From: Tolypeutes matacus | Taxonomy: Eukaryota > Chordata > Mammalia > Cingulata > Chlamyphoridae | Reading direction: 5' to 3' | Length of the DNA stretch: 64,000 nt | Assembly: GCA_026826555.1 (NCBI GenBank) | Contig: JAKSZT010054581.1 | Coordinates: 650,902-714,901 of the forward strand | Part shown: positions 1 to 11,848 of the stretch, piece after piece | How positions within the stretch are numbered: the first letter of the stretch is position 1 | Layout of the letters: every line of letters starts with the position of its first letter | Translations under genes and position numbers: made by a program | The notes under the pieces: generated by a model | The model's database searches: none | What the model was told of the DNA's origin: nothing | Seen by the model: the letters and a program-made list of their open reading frames with translations, nothing else

Positions 1-295
1 AGGGGCTTCTTTGGGAGTTGGAGGTTGTCCTGAGTACTGTTGTGGCAATGGATGTAGGCCATTTTAAATCAGCACACACCACTCAGAACTGAGTGGGAGA
101 GAGTGTGGTCTACAGTGTGAACTGTGGTCTATGGTTGGTGGCAAGGCTCCAGGATGTGTAAGTCCATTGAGGGTGGTGGGCCACACTTGTGGGAGATGTT
201 TGTGTGGGATGTGGTGGGAGGAGTGGGAGGTGGGCAACATGGGAATTCCAGTGGGTTCCGTGTAATATTTTAGGTAATCTAAGCACCTCTTAAAA

Positions 296-332
<37 letters not shown>

Positions 333-399
333 CATTTTTGTAAGCAAATACACATATATGCAAATATATTTATATATCATTATGCAAAAAAAAAAAAAA
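1..399 (+). mobile_element. L1 3'UTR terminal segment, continues from left of window
   Basis: This is the last 0.4 kb of a young-type L1 3'UTR. It aligns by eye with 39617-39985 of the long L1 and with the 3' end at 43354-43743. It ends in an A14 tract (386-399). The tail is reached earlier than in the other young copies, which continue about 60 bases further to a polyadenylation signal. An uninterrupted TA repeat lies at 302-331. The 5' part of the element lies outside the window. The short open frames here are UTR noise. Confidence 0.85.
302..331. repeat. (TA)n microsatellite in L1 3'UTR
   Basis: About 15 uninterrupted TA units. The same site is TA-rich in the L1 3' ends near 39913, 43570 and 63018 but with different lengths, so this is an unstable dinucleotide run belonging to the young L1 3'UTR. 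Confidence 0.9.
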
Positions 400-1340
400 T
401 CAACTCAAGATGGATCAAAGATCTAAATAAAAGATTCCAAACCATAAAGACCTTGGAAGATAATGTAGGGAGGCATTTACAGGACCTTGTAATAGGAAAT
501 GGTTTCATGAACTTCACACCAAAAGCACGAGCAGCAAAAGAAAAAAATAGATAAATGAGATCTCCTCAAAATTAAAAACTTTTGCAACTCAAAAGATGGT
601 ATTAAGAAACTAAAAAGACAGCCTACCCAATGGGAGAAAATATTTGGCAACCATATTAGGATAGGAGCCTAATATCCTGCATATATAAAGAAATTTTATG
701 CCTCAAAAATAAAAAGACAAACAACCCATTTAAAAAATGGGCAAGTGACTTGTAAAGACATTTCTCCAAGGAAAAAATACAAATGGCTAAAAAGCACATG
801 AAAAAAAAATGCTCAACCTTACTAGCTATTAGGGAAATGCAAATCAAAACTACAATGAGATACCATCTTACACCCATCAGAATGGCAGCTATTAAAAAAA
901 ACAGCAGACTATAAGTGTTGGAAAGGATGTGGAGGAATAGGAACCCTCATCGAATGCTGGTGGGATTGTGGAATGATCCAGCCACCTGGAGGACAGTTTG
1001 GCGGTTCCTCAGAAAACTAACAATAGATCTTCCATATGATCCAGCGATTCAACTGCTGGGCATATACCAAAAGAACTGAAAGCAGAGACATGAACAGATA
1101 TATGCACACCAATGTTCATAGCAGCATTGTTCACTATTGCCAAAAGTTGGAATCAGCCCCAGTGCCCATCAACAGATGAATGGATAAACAAAATGCGGTG
1201 CATACATACAATGGGATATTACTCAGCTGTAAGAAGGAATAAAATGTTAACACACGGAATAACATGGATAAATCTTGAAGACCTTATGTTAAGTGAAGCA
1301 AGCCAGGCATTGAATGATGAACTCTACATGACCTCACTGA
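400..1340 (+). pseudogene. L1 ORF2 C-terminal remnant
   Basis: Decayed end of the L1 ORF2 polyprotein (endonuclease plus reverse transcriptase), covering only the C-terminal domain. The longest open piece (1112-1360) contains a block starting [16 protein letters not shown] that also occurs at 36996-37224. The original stop has been lost to a frameshift, so the open frame reads a few codons into the 3'UTR. No reverse transcriptase core is present and the fragment cannot be functional. Confidence 0.8.
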
Positions 1341-4199
1341 GGAAATTGAGCAGTCTCTGAGAACCATTGTCTGAAAGATAGTTTTAAAAGGGAGAGAAAG
1401 AGAAGAGAAGGTTGTGAACCATCACCCATACAGACATAATCTATGGTAAAGTGATAGAGTATAGTTGCATATTGAAGGATAGGACAGGTGGGTAATGATA
1501 TTACTGGGTTTGGTGGTGCAGGGTTGACAGGTAGGTAGATTAGGAAGGGCAAGTTAGAATACCCCGGATACTGGGGGGAGAGATGGAAGAGGGACCAAGT
1601 GAACACGGGATTTGTGGGTTTGAGGTTGAAAGTGCAGGAGTGGGAATGCTCTTTTGGCAATATGGCAAGGTAGTGACACTGTTTAGGGTGTAGGTTGGGG
1701 AGGCATTCAGGATGGGTCGTATCTGGAGTAGGCTTCTGGGGAGTGTGTGATTTTTCATCCTGTCATAATGTGTTGTGTCGGGGAGAGAAGACACACACAG
1801 TGAGTGGGAAGGAGATGGACCCCCATCTTTGGGAGGACCGATTCACCTAGAAACAGACAGGGTGGATTCACCCAGAAACAGGAGCAAGGGTGGATCATAA
1901 TAGGGGTGTACAATCAGCATGTCAAGACCTCTTGTTGCATGTATCTATGAATCTTATCATCCAATAAGTCAAGACAGAGGGGTGTCATGTGCCCCAGGGG
2001 TACGGGGAGGAAAGAACAGAAAAAATGAAACAGGGGGTATTTAGTGGTCAGTGGAAATGTTTTTCATTACCTTACAGTGATGGACACATGACATGGTAAA
2101 TATCATCAAAAATTATTAAACTGTACCATCTAAATTGTAAACTATACTGTAAACCATTCACTATGTTTAGTAGCTATGTTTCACTATCTGTATAACAGTT
2201 ATAACAATGCTGCAATCCACATACAAAAAGGCTTTAATATGGGTGAGGAAAGGGGAGGTGGTTGGGTATATGAGAGTCTCTAGTATTCTGTGTGTGACTT
2301 TGCTGTGACCTAAAACTTCTTTGAAAATTAAATGAAAATTTGGAAAACACTGGGGAGTGAGAAGAGGAAGGTGCAATGGTAGAGACTGGACACCCAATAA
2401 TGCAGTGATAAAAGGAAAAATACTTTTAAATTTTTTAAAATATTTTTTGTTTTTTCCCATTTTGTACATATCCCAATCCTTTAATTTTAATTTATTTTTA
2501 GTGTTTTTTTTTTTAAGTTTCCATGTATTTTATTTCTTACATTTAAACTTAACATTATTATTTCATTATCCTATTAATTGTATTTGGCTATTATATGGGC
2601 TTTATCTTCAAGGAAGATTTAGAGCACAGAAGGGTTACAATGGGGGCAGGAGACTGTCATTGGTGGGGGGTGTCTGGGATGGGGGTTTCATGGGAGGAAG
2701 TTCACCTGAATATACATGAAAGATATATAAAATTGTTCAAATGATCAAGAGATGGGACATTTTCACAGTGGGTGGAGAATCACTCAATAAATGAGAGAAT
2801 CCTGAATTCCCAGACTGGAGAACTCTGCCACATTCTCCAATGGAGCAGCAACAGTCCCCCGAGTGCAGGGGCAGTGTCTGGCAAAGGAGGATGGTCCACT
2901 AATGGGTTCTTGTTATTGATGACTAGCATTATGAGTCTTTGCTCTTGTAATTGATACTTACCCTACTGTTATGGGGTGCCTAAGGGTTGCTACCTGAGAG
3001 CCTCTTTGTTGCTCAAATGTGGCCTCTCTCTAAGCCAAAGTCAGCATACGGATGCATTACCTTCCCCTCAATGTGGGACATGACTCTAGTCTTATTGCCA
3101 GCTGGCAATAAGACTGGAAAAAGACCTTGAATAAAAGGGGGAAAAGGTAAAGACAAATGAGTTCATATGGCTAACAGACTTCAAAGAGAGTCTGTTACGC
3201 ACACCTCAGTAGGATCTCATAGAACACCAAAGTGGATATCACCCCAAACAGAAGGGCTCCTCAGGGCTCTGGAGAAATCCAGGTCCTATATAAGAGGGGA
3301 TAGCTCTAGAGATTAATGCCTTATCACTGGGCTATACTTTGGAATCTGTGCTCCTGAGAGTGACAGAGTTGGACTCAAATAAGTCCTCCCTGCACATGGT
3401 CCATCTGTCCCTTCTATTCAAACCTATGTGTGGTGCTAGAGTTTGTAAGTGTAATTCCAGAGACTGGAGTCTTTCACTTGCCCATGTGCCAGCTGTGACT
3501 GGAATTTCAGTGGAGCTGCAACTCCTACTCTACTGCTCAGTGGACTCACCCAAGTCACCTGGCCAGGAGATGATGTTGGCCAACGGCTATCCAGGGAAGG
3601 GAGAGAGTCTGAAGCTGCAGGCAAGATAACCCCATCCACAGTATCCATGGGATATAAGCCCCCTCTCACTTGGAGGTCGAGTGGACATCACCATCCCACA
3701 CTCCTCAGGATTGGGGGAAGAGCTATGGACTAGAATGGACTTAGTGGTATTAGTGGTATCTTGTACACATATTGTGATTCAAGCAATGGAAGAAATTACA
3801 GTATTGAAGTGGAGCCAGTGTCCATTGGATGTTTTCAGGGCAGGAAGAGGGAAAAGCAGTTATGATACAGGGGTTTTTTCGGGACTTGGGAATTATCCTG
3901 AGTGACATTACAACAGATATAGGCCAGTTTACATCAGCATATAACATGCAGAACTGTGTGGGAGAAAGTGTGGTTTACATTGTGAACTATGGTATATGCT
4001 TAGTAGCAAAGCCCCAGGATGTGTATCTCCATAGCAGGTGATGTGCCACACCAATGAAAGATGTTTATATGGGAGGTTATGGAAGGTGTGGGAAGTGGGG
4101 AACATGGGAATCCCTGTAATTTTTGTGTAACATTTATGTAATCTAAGCATCTTTTAAAATATAAAAATAAATAAATAAATAAACAAAAAAGAAAAAAAA
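400..4199 (+). mobile_element. 5'-truncated L1 (ORF2 C-terminus plus long 3'UTR)
   Basis: The sequence begins inside ORF2 directly after the A14 tail of the previous element and follows the ORF2 C-terminal region up to about 1340. Recognisable pieces are the CWRGCGG-like zinc-knuckle stretch, a WNQP motif and a STDEW motif. A 3'UTR of about 2.8 kb follows, colinear with 37225-39900 of the long L1. It ends in an A-rich tail (about 4158-4199). Many frameshifts and stops show it is dead. Its 3' end stops about 120 bases before the ends of younger copies, so it belongs to an older 3'-end type. Confidence 0.85.
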
Positions 4200-7078
4200 T
4201 ACTTTCCTCTAACTAACTTGAATAAAAGGGAATCTTTAAAATCAAAGCACAGTTGGAAAATCTATTGTTTTATTAGAAACACTCTTCTGAATGATGTGTC
4301 ACATGTCTTTATATTTTGAAAATGATACTATTCCATTATCAAAAAAGGCAAGAATATCCAACATAGGCCTAGGGTGAAGGTATCTCATGAATCTAAAAAA
4401 TAATAATTAGAAATATTGAACCAGAACCAGGTCAGCAGCAGGTACATATAAATATAGATATAGATGATATAGATATAGATGATATAGATATAGATGATGA
4501 TATAGATATAGATATAGATGATGATATATAGATATAGATGATGCTATATAGATATAGAGATAGAGAAAGATGGTATAGATAGATAGATATAGATATAGAT
4601 TATAGATATAGATATAGATGATATAGATAGATAGATAGTTAGATATAGATATCTAGAAGAGTTTTTGCCAACTTTGTTAAGTATACATCATGGTAGGGTG
4701 AAGTTAAATATATATGAAGAGTAAATATTATCCACCACATCTTATTTCAGTCACCATGTTGACATGATTTCATGGTTTGGAACATGAAGAAACATGGCCA
4801 CAAGGAGAAAATATATTGAGTAACAGAGAACATTCTCCAGAGAGCAGCCAACATAGCCACTGCTGTGGAGGCTAGGGGCCCAGGGCTTAGGTCTGCCTCC
4901 AATTATAGATTCACTGGTGTTATCAGTTTTACATATTGAATTTCAGCTGTTTAAAGAGCAATCTCCTTGATCTCTTTTCTTCAAATAGGACATTTAAAGA
5001 CAGTGATTACACCTTTTTTCTTTCTTTTAATGTGAAGAAACAAATGCACAGTTTCCGTATCATTCCTACATACAAGTGCTAAAAAGGCAGAATAGACCAA
5101 AAGTGTTAAGAAGCTACATGGGACATTTACCTCAATGAAAACAGAGAAATTAAATCATATACATTGCTTGATTTATATCAGTTTGCTCCTGATTTTTGCA
5201 GACTGTGATTTGATAGTAAGAATAAATGAGGTATTCCTTATAATAACTTGGCTTTATACAGAGTGTATTGTATCTGCATAGTCATCTGCCCTAGAAAGCC
5301 ACTTCCATAAGTGCTGAACACAAAACATTGTCTACAAGAAATTGCTAAAAATATCATGTCAAAATTTAATTCCCCCAATAAAGAAATCCTCCAAATTCAC
5401 CAGCATCATGGACTTACCAGTTATTTTGTCATTCTTACAGTTAATTTTAAGGCAATTGATGTATGCTTGGGATGGTTTTTTAGCACCACTAATGATAGCT
5501 AGAAATATTAATTGACTAGTTTCCATTTTGTTTAACGGAACAAATAAAATTATTTGTTGACTTTCAGATTGTTTTAGTGTTCTAATGAACAAAATATTTA
5601 TCTAGAAATGTATACTTTATCATTAGAATTCCAAATTGAATTACAAACTAATGTAGGAGATGCAATGAAAATTACCAAAGGAACCCCATAAATGAAATCA
5701 AGCAAATATTGGCCTGACAGTTGAAACAATAGGGTTATGAAATGTACTCAGTTAATACCTTGCCATAACAGATAAGAAAGTCTCCCCATTATAGAGATGA
5801 AAATATCCAGTGGTTAATGAAATGAGGAAACCCTGAGTGACCAGAAACACTGAGAGAGTATTATAAGAAAGAACCAAGACAACAAAGGATTCCAATAAAC
5901 ACAAGATACTATGGTGATATAGAATCTTTGGTCTTAAAGGCATGTTAGAGATAAATAGTATTACTTGTAGGAACATGTATTTAACTGAATTAAAATATTC
6001 ATTAATGCATATTTTATTTTTTACTAGAAATATTTAGATATACTATTCTTTCCCCTCATAAAAGCCAGTTTAGGAGAAATATACATGCTGCTTCTTATGT
6101 CAATCTTCTCTTTTCTAAGCACCCATGACCATATCTTCTGTTTCCTAACTGCTGTCTCAGAGAAAAGGCTTTCATCCTTTAGGAATCACAAAATTCATTC
6201 TTTCAGTGAAGAAAATGTGATGAATTAATGCTTATAGTAGCTTAGAAATAAGTACATAAGTCATTTTGTGTACAAATAATTTATAAAATGTGCAGCATGC
6301 CCTCTAATCATAAAAAAATTCTAAAAGTTGTAGGTGCAAATAAAAAATATGCATTATCAAATATTTTAACTTAGTGAAAAATATGTTTCCTCCTTTTGAG
6401 TTAGAATTGAGAGAAGTGCCAAAAATGTCAAGACAAGAAAAATAAAGCTGATGACCCAACTGTTAGAAAAAATTTACAAAGGAAGCTAACCTGAATGGAC
6501 TTGAGCAGAGAAAGGAAGATATTCCCCATGCTAGGAAATATGTATGAAGGAGACCTGAAGGTAAAAAGTAGTGGTAAACATGGAGAGGGTAGGAAAATGG
6601 AGAGATTATTCTGACATTTAAAACAAAAAAAGGAATATAGAAATGTTGCTCCTAAAGACACTCTCTAGATAAATCCCTCAAGCCCTCTGTTATTTATATA
6701 TTCTTCTTTTAAAATTAAACCATCCTGTGCCAACATTCTAACTTGATGTACTCCTTTCCTTCTGTTTTACTTGGGGAAAGCCTTCAGGTCTCATGAAAGT
6801 TGGTCCCTGATTGGTTATGCTATTTGTAAAGTAACCAAAGAGGAGAAAAATAAAATACTATATAGATAACTTGATGAAAGGGGAATTTGTAGACTAAGAG
6901 AAATTAAACTTAGGAAAAATCATCTTTTCTTAAATTTCTTAAGAATGCAGACAAAATGAAGTAATTAAAAACCTGGTAATAAAAATACTATAATTAGTAA
7001 AAGTTGAATGAATCACTCAAATGATTATGATTAACCCATGAATCCTAATGACAGCTTAGAGAAATACAATCAGTGTCA
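4200..7078. other. Intergenic DNA, no assignable gene
   Basis: Apart from the microsatellite at 4446-4655, this AT-rich stretch holds only short open frames without recognisable domains. I could not assign a repeat family. Old decayed repeats are likely but not demonstrable by eye. Confidence 0.5.
4446..4655. repeat. GATATA-type microsatellite
   Basis: About 210 bases of imperfect GATATA and GATA repeats, with interspersed GATGAT units. It is a simple tandem repeat without spacer or repeat structure and probably polymorphic. I see no gene in it. Confidence 0.9.
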
Positions 7079-7303
7079 AGATGCTCTTGGTGGACTTCTG
7101 GGAAAATGGCACATTAGAAATACACCGGATTCTCTTCTTCTCCAGAAAAGCAGCTAGAGGACAGGCAGAAACAGCCTATAAAAAAGATCTTCTAGGTTTA
7201 GGACATCTGGTAAAGCCTGGACACTGCCCAGAGGATAGAGGGACAAAGGAGGGGAATCTCAACAAAAGAACTGTGAGTTGAAAACAGCAGCAGCAGTAAA
7301 ATA

Positions 7304-8546
7304 TTCAATCTGATAAAAGGCATATATGAAAAACCCACAGCCAACATAGCATTCAATGGGGAAAAGTTGAAAGCTTTCCCTCTAAGATTTGGAACAAGAC
7401 AAGAATGCCCCACTGTCACCATTGTCATTCAATATTGTACAAGAAATTCTAGCTAGGGCAATTAGACAAGAAAAAATATTAAAAGCATCCAAATAGGAAA
7501 GGAGGAAGTAAAACCCTCACTGTTTGCAGATGACATGATCCTATATTTGGAAAATTCTGAAGTATCCATGACAAAGTTACTTGAGCTAATAAACGAGTTT
7601 AGCAAAGTGGCAAGCAACATGCAAAAATCAATAATGTTTTTGTACACTACTACTGAACAATCTGAGGAGAACATCGGGAGGGAAATTCCAGTTACAATAG
7701 CAACAAAAAGACTAAAATACCTAGGAATTAATTTATCCATAAAAGTACATGACCTATATTCAGAAAACTACAAAACAGTGCTAAGACAAATTTAAAAAAC
7801 TTAGACAAATGGAAAGACATTCTCTGTTCTTGGGTTGGAAGAATAAATATTATGAAGATGTCAATCTTACCTAAACTGGTTTATAGATTCAATGCAATAC
7901 CAATCAAAATTCCAACAGCCTACTTTACAGAATTAGAAAAGGCAATTACCAAATTCATTTGGGAGGGAAAGATCAACCAAATGGGCAAAAGCATTCTTAA
8001 AAAAGAAGAGTGACATAGGAGAAATTTGTCCGCCTGACCTTGAAACATATTGCAAAGCTACAGTGGTCAAAACAGCATGGTACTGTCGTGAAGATAGACA
8101 CATCAATCAGTGGAATAGAATTGAGAGTCCAGAAATAAACCCTCCTCTCTACAGCCAATTGGTTTCTGACAAACCCACCAAGTCCATATTAAGAGGACAA
8201 AAATTCTCTTCAACACATGGTGCTAGGAGAACTGGATATCTTTAACCAAAAGAATGAAAGAGGACCCCTATCTCACTCCCTATACAAGAATCAATTCAAA
8301 AGCAGGACCATAAAACTACTGAAGAAAATGTAGGGAAATATCTTCAAGACATTGCAGTAGGTGGTGGTTTCTTGGACCTTACACCCAAAGCACATGCAAC
8401 AAAAGGAAAAATAGATAAATGGGACCTCCTCAAAATTAAACACTTTTTCACCCACCTTGGACTTTGTCCAAAATTTGTCCAAAAATACTTGGAAACCACA
8501 TGTCTGATAAGGGTTTAATATCCATGATATATAAAGAGATATTACA
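7304..8546 (+). pseudogene. L1 ORF2 reverse transcriptase remnant
   Basis: Remnant of the L1 reverse transcriptase. The catalytic FADD motif is visible at 7523-7534, followed by a block containing [11 protein letters not shown] near 7710. Upstream is the conserved KGIYEKP-like segment near 7318. Frameshifts separate the blocks and stops are frequent. The SINE at 8547 interrupts it, and about 35 further bases of ORF2 continue after the SINE. It is non-functional. Confidence 0.8.
8535..8546 (+). repeat. Target-site duplication of SINE (left)
   Basis: The 12-base sequence AGAGATATTACA occurs here and again at 8738-8749, exactly flanking the SINE. This is the signature of L1-type target-primed insertion. 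Confidence 0.85.
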
Positions 8547-8737
8547 GGTAAGCGGCTGTGGCTCAATCAGTAGGGCTCCCGTTTACCATATGGGAGGCCC
8601 CGGTTTCGGTTCCTGGGGCCTCCTGGTGAAGGCAAGCCTGCCACATGGCGTGGTTAGCTGACCCAGCGAGCACAAGCAGCAAGGGGGGGATAGATGAATA
8701 AATAAATAAAATCTTTAAAAAAAAAAAAAAAAGAGAG
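8547..8737 (+). mobile_element. DAS-like tRNA-derived SINE
   Basis: A short non-autonomous retroposon moved by L1 enzymes. The head is tRNA-like. An A-box-like TGGCTCAATCAG lies at 8559-8570 and a B-box-like GGTTTCGGTTCCT at 8602-8614, both internal RNA polymerase III promoter elements. It ends in an AATAAATAAATAAA-like tail, an A-run and a short GA repeat. Perfect 12-base target-site duplications flank it (8535-8546, 8738-8749). The head resembles the armadillo DAS-SINE family. The B box departs from the tRNA consensus, so this is not a tRNA gene. Confidence 0.85.
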
Positions 8738-9571
8738 AGAGATATTACAACACAACAATAAAAAGACAAATGACCCAATTAAAAAAATAAAGGATCGGAG
8801 GATGGGGCATGGCCACGATGGGTGGATAATCACACAATAAATGAGGGAATCTGAATTCCTAGCCTGGAGAGCTCTGCCACAGTCTCCAAGGGAGCAGCAA
8901 TAGACCTCTGAGTGTAGGGACAGTTCCTGTCAAAATAGGATGACCCACTGATGTGTTTTTTTTTATTGATGACTACCCTTGTGAGTCTTTGCTCTTGTAA
9001 ATGAGACTTAGCCTGCAGTTGTGGGGTGCCTAAGGGTTGCCACCTGAGAGCCTCCTTGTTGCTCAAATGTGGCCTCTCTCTAAGCCAAACTCAGCATATG
9101 ATTGCATTACCTTCTCCCCAACATGGGACATGACTCCCGGGGATGAGCCTCCCTGGCAACGAGAGATTAATACCAAGTGCCAACTGGCAACACAACTGGA
9201 AAAAGACCTTGAAGAAAAGGGGGAAATGGTAAAGACAAATGAGTTCAAGTGGCTAAGAGACTTCAAAGAGAGTGGGGAGGTCATCCCAGAGGTAACTCTT
9301 ATGCACACCTCAATAGGAGCTCATAGAATATCTAAGTGCCTATCACCCCACTCAGTGGGGTTCCTGAGAGCTCCGGAGACACCCTGGTCCTATATAAGGG
9401 GGGATAGCCCCAGAGACTGATGCCTTATCAGTGGGTTCTATTTTGGAATCTGTGCTTCTGAGAGTGACAGAATTGGACTCAAATAAGTCCTCCCTGCACA
9501 TGGTTCACCAGTCCCTTCTATTCAAACCTATATATGATGCTGGAGTTTTTAGGTATACTTCCAGAGACTGG

Positions 9572-9657
9572 AAGCTTCTACTGCAAATATGTACCCTTTA
9601 TAAAAGCCACTGGATTTCTAGTATTTTGCATGAACACCACTTTGGCTGACTAATACA
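9572..9657 (+). mobile_element. 3' end of a MaLR-like LTR, fused to L1 3'UTR
   Basis: The last 86 bases match, in forward orientation, the end of the LTR family seen reverse-complemented at 14617, 16753 and 40407. They share the AAGCTTCTA block, the ACCCTTTATAAAA stretch and the terminal GGCTGACTAATACA. The upstream LTR portion is missing. L1 3'UTR runs straight into it at about 9571, where a GGAAGC-like stretch could serve as microhomology. Confidence 0.75.
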
Positions 9658-9889
9658 TCGCTCTTTCTGTGTATTTCTTGGTATTCTCATCATTTGATAT
9701 CTATTATTCTCTAATGTGTGACTGAATTTCCTTGAGTGACCTCAGAGATTCGGCAGGGCGCACTGGAAATCTCTAAGTGTAGATAGTTTGCTGCTACTCA
9801 AATGGAAAATGACAGTACTTAGGACAGGAGGCCCCTGGTAATTGCTGGTAGAGGAGTTAAGAAAGAACTGCAGAAAGTTTAGAGAGGGG
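9658..9889. other. Short unassigned interval
   Basis: Contains no convincing open frame or repeat that I recognise. It lies between the LTR tail and the candidate ERV LTR. Confidence 0.4.
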
Positions 9890-10330
9890 GACAGACAGGT
9901 GTTGGGTCAGATTCAGGGTTGTACAGTTCTTTGTGGAGATGAGTCTGTGTATTGATGAATGACTATGAAGGCTCTGACCTCTGGATGGGACATGGCATGC
10001 ATAGATAAATCATGAATGCCTGCCAATAGTTAAACCTTCAATGTAATAAATTATATAATTATAAATTATAGATTATATTATAATTAAGGAGGTTTAACCC
10101 CAGCCAATGGGAACTGCAAATAACCTATTAATAGGAGGAAGCCTGAGTCCCAATAAAAAGGAAGGGACAGTGCTGGCTAATGGGATCCCTGGCTGTTCTG
10201 TTTCCCAGCAGGTAAATAAAGGTGTGTCATACTAGAGCTAAATTCTGGCACTGCAAAACTTAGGTTGGAAATTAGAAAATCAGGGAGACTTCCACCACCC
10301 ACCTTCCCTGAGGTTTAAAACACAGGTAAA
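9890..10330 (+). mobile_element. Candidate ERV LTR
   Basis: The layout is LTR-like: a CCAAT motif near 10097, a TATA-like CAATAAAAAGG near 10151-10161, and an AATAAA polyadenylation signal at 10215-10220 about 60 bases later. A short U5-like stretch follows. Boundaries are uncertain because I could not find matching TG...CA ends or a target-site duplication. It is not the same family as the MaLR-like LTRs in this window. No coding region can be tied to it. Confidence 0.35.
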
Positions 10331-11848
10331 TATCCAACCCTAACCAGCCACTGTAAGTGCCCATTTTATAGGCACACACCAACAGTGACCCCCTTCACCA
10401 CACTTACGGAGTCCCCCAAGACAGGAGCCCCCATCATGGGTGCCCATTTTTTCCAAATCTCGCACAGAGGATGGGACTCTATCACAGTTTGGCAGGACCA
10501 TTTGACCCTGCATAGATGCCCATTCTCTCCCTGAGAACCCCTCTACACTCTGTGCCAGCCCTGACTCCACCCAGTTTAGACCCCCAGCCAGGACCCAAGC
10601 TCAAGCCATGGTCAAAGGACCCACCCTTGTAGTCTGAGGTGGAGACTGGGACTGAAGAGTCTGGATAAGTCTCCAAAGCAACCAGCAGTCTCCATGGCCA
10701 GGGGCAAGAGGGAGCCACTTATTACTAGACAGGACTCATGTGCTGGCAATGCAGTGGCAGGCTCTTGGCAATCTTGGATAGTCAGAGAGACAGCAGGCTG
10801 AGTCAATGACTCCTTAGACCAGTGGGCTGTGGATGACCTGACCAATAGGGAATGCAATTGGTCTGTTACTAGGTAGAAACTAAGTAAAAAATAGTAAGTA
10901 ACCCGCAGAAGAGCAGACTCAGACATATGGATTTCCTTCCAATCTGCACAGATTATCCCCTTCTAGACCACAGCTTTGCACTAGATGGAAAAAACTAGAG
11001 GCTGTGAACTTATAGACATGGGTATAGGTGAAGAGGTGGGTGAAGCCCACTGAAAGTAGAGCCCCAAAGAAAGACTATAGACTGAGCCCACCTCCTGCTG
11101 GCTCTCCTTAGTTCCCAGAATGCTGGTGGCCAAGATCACTACACCCAGGTAGGAGTATGGAGAATGCTTTGGTGGAGATCTGAAGTTGCTCAAGACAGAG
11201 GCCTCAGATCCACATGGATCCTCAGCCAGTGTACCCCCAGAAGCACTGAGAGACACAGGTTCCCCCAGGCACACAGAGCCCCACTCAGCTGTTCCCGCCA
11301 AGCCCAGGGATGTGAAAGGGTGCCCGGGAACACCAGATACTTGAGGACAGACTCTGTCCTGAGAGATGCAGAACAAAACTCTCCATAAAGAGAGGGAATG
11401 AATGGAACACACAGAGGGCTCAGCAGCCTATAGGTCTCTGCAGAACTAGTCCTGGAGCTGACACATATCTGTCCCCACTGCTCTCCCCACACCCCCACCC
11501 CAGTGTGGCAATCAACATCCTCCTCTTAAAGAGTCCTTGTCAGGGTCTCCACCTGTTATTCCTGCTAACCCCTTTTCCCCCAATCACAGCCACTGTTCTC
11601 TTAAATTAAAATTAAACAGTTACCCTCATGAAAGCATATTCCTTCACCCCTCTGGCCACCATTCATTCATTGCATTTAGGCTTCTCAAGCCTCTGGCTGA
11701 TCCTCAAACATCCCCTTCATAGCCATCACCTGTCCTGTGCCTTCATCCTGCAGTGCTTATCCCCAGGTTGGTTCACTGCTCTGGTGTACCCTCTTAACAG
11801 GGGATTACCTGACCTCTCATCAATAAAAATGCTACCCTCCACATATTA
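10331..11848. other. Unassigned, GC-richer stretch
   Basis: Noticeably richer in GC than its surroundings. Several open frames of 60-143 codons exist on both strands, mostly the - strand, but none shows a domain I recognise. The overlap of frames on both strands is typical of GC-rich non-coding DNA. It could be an ERV internal remnant belonging to the LTR candidate at 9890-10330, or an unfamiliar L1 5'UTR. An AATAAA occurs near 11822 close to its right end. Confidence 0.4.

Larger units (their letters stand above)
7079..9571 (+). mobile_element. Rearranged L1: 5'UTR-like piece, RT region, mid-3'UTR
   Basis: Three L1-like parts are joined. Bases 7079-7303 look like the start of an L1 5'UTR, with an AAATGGC motif and a run of CAG triplets; it is not the same 5'UTR as at 30027. 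Bases 7304-8783 are ORF2 from the reverse transcriptase region to the domain after it. Bases 8784-9571 are a middle 3'UTR section matching 38350-39220. Both junctions skip large parts of a normal L1, so internal deletion or splice-like joining is inferred. A SINE sits at 8547-8737. Confidence 0.75.

Noticed and set aside
4446..4655. Array-like regular repeats resembling a CRISPR or satellite
   Set aside because: Units are 4-6 bases with no spacers; it is a microsatellite in animal DNA.
8547..8640. Possible tRNA genes here and at 53870 and 52411
   Set aside because: A- and B-box-like motifs are present but no acceptor stem or complete cloverleaf forms; tails and flanking duplications show SINEs.
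10981..11498. - strand frames of 143 and 102 codons as a host gene
   Set aside because: They overlap each other and a + frame in GC-rich DNA, with no domain, splice context or start context that I can support.
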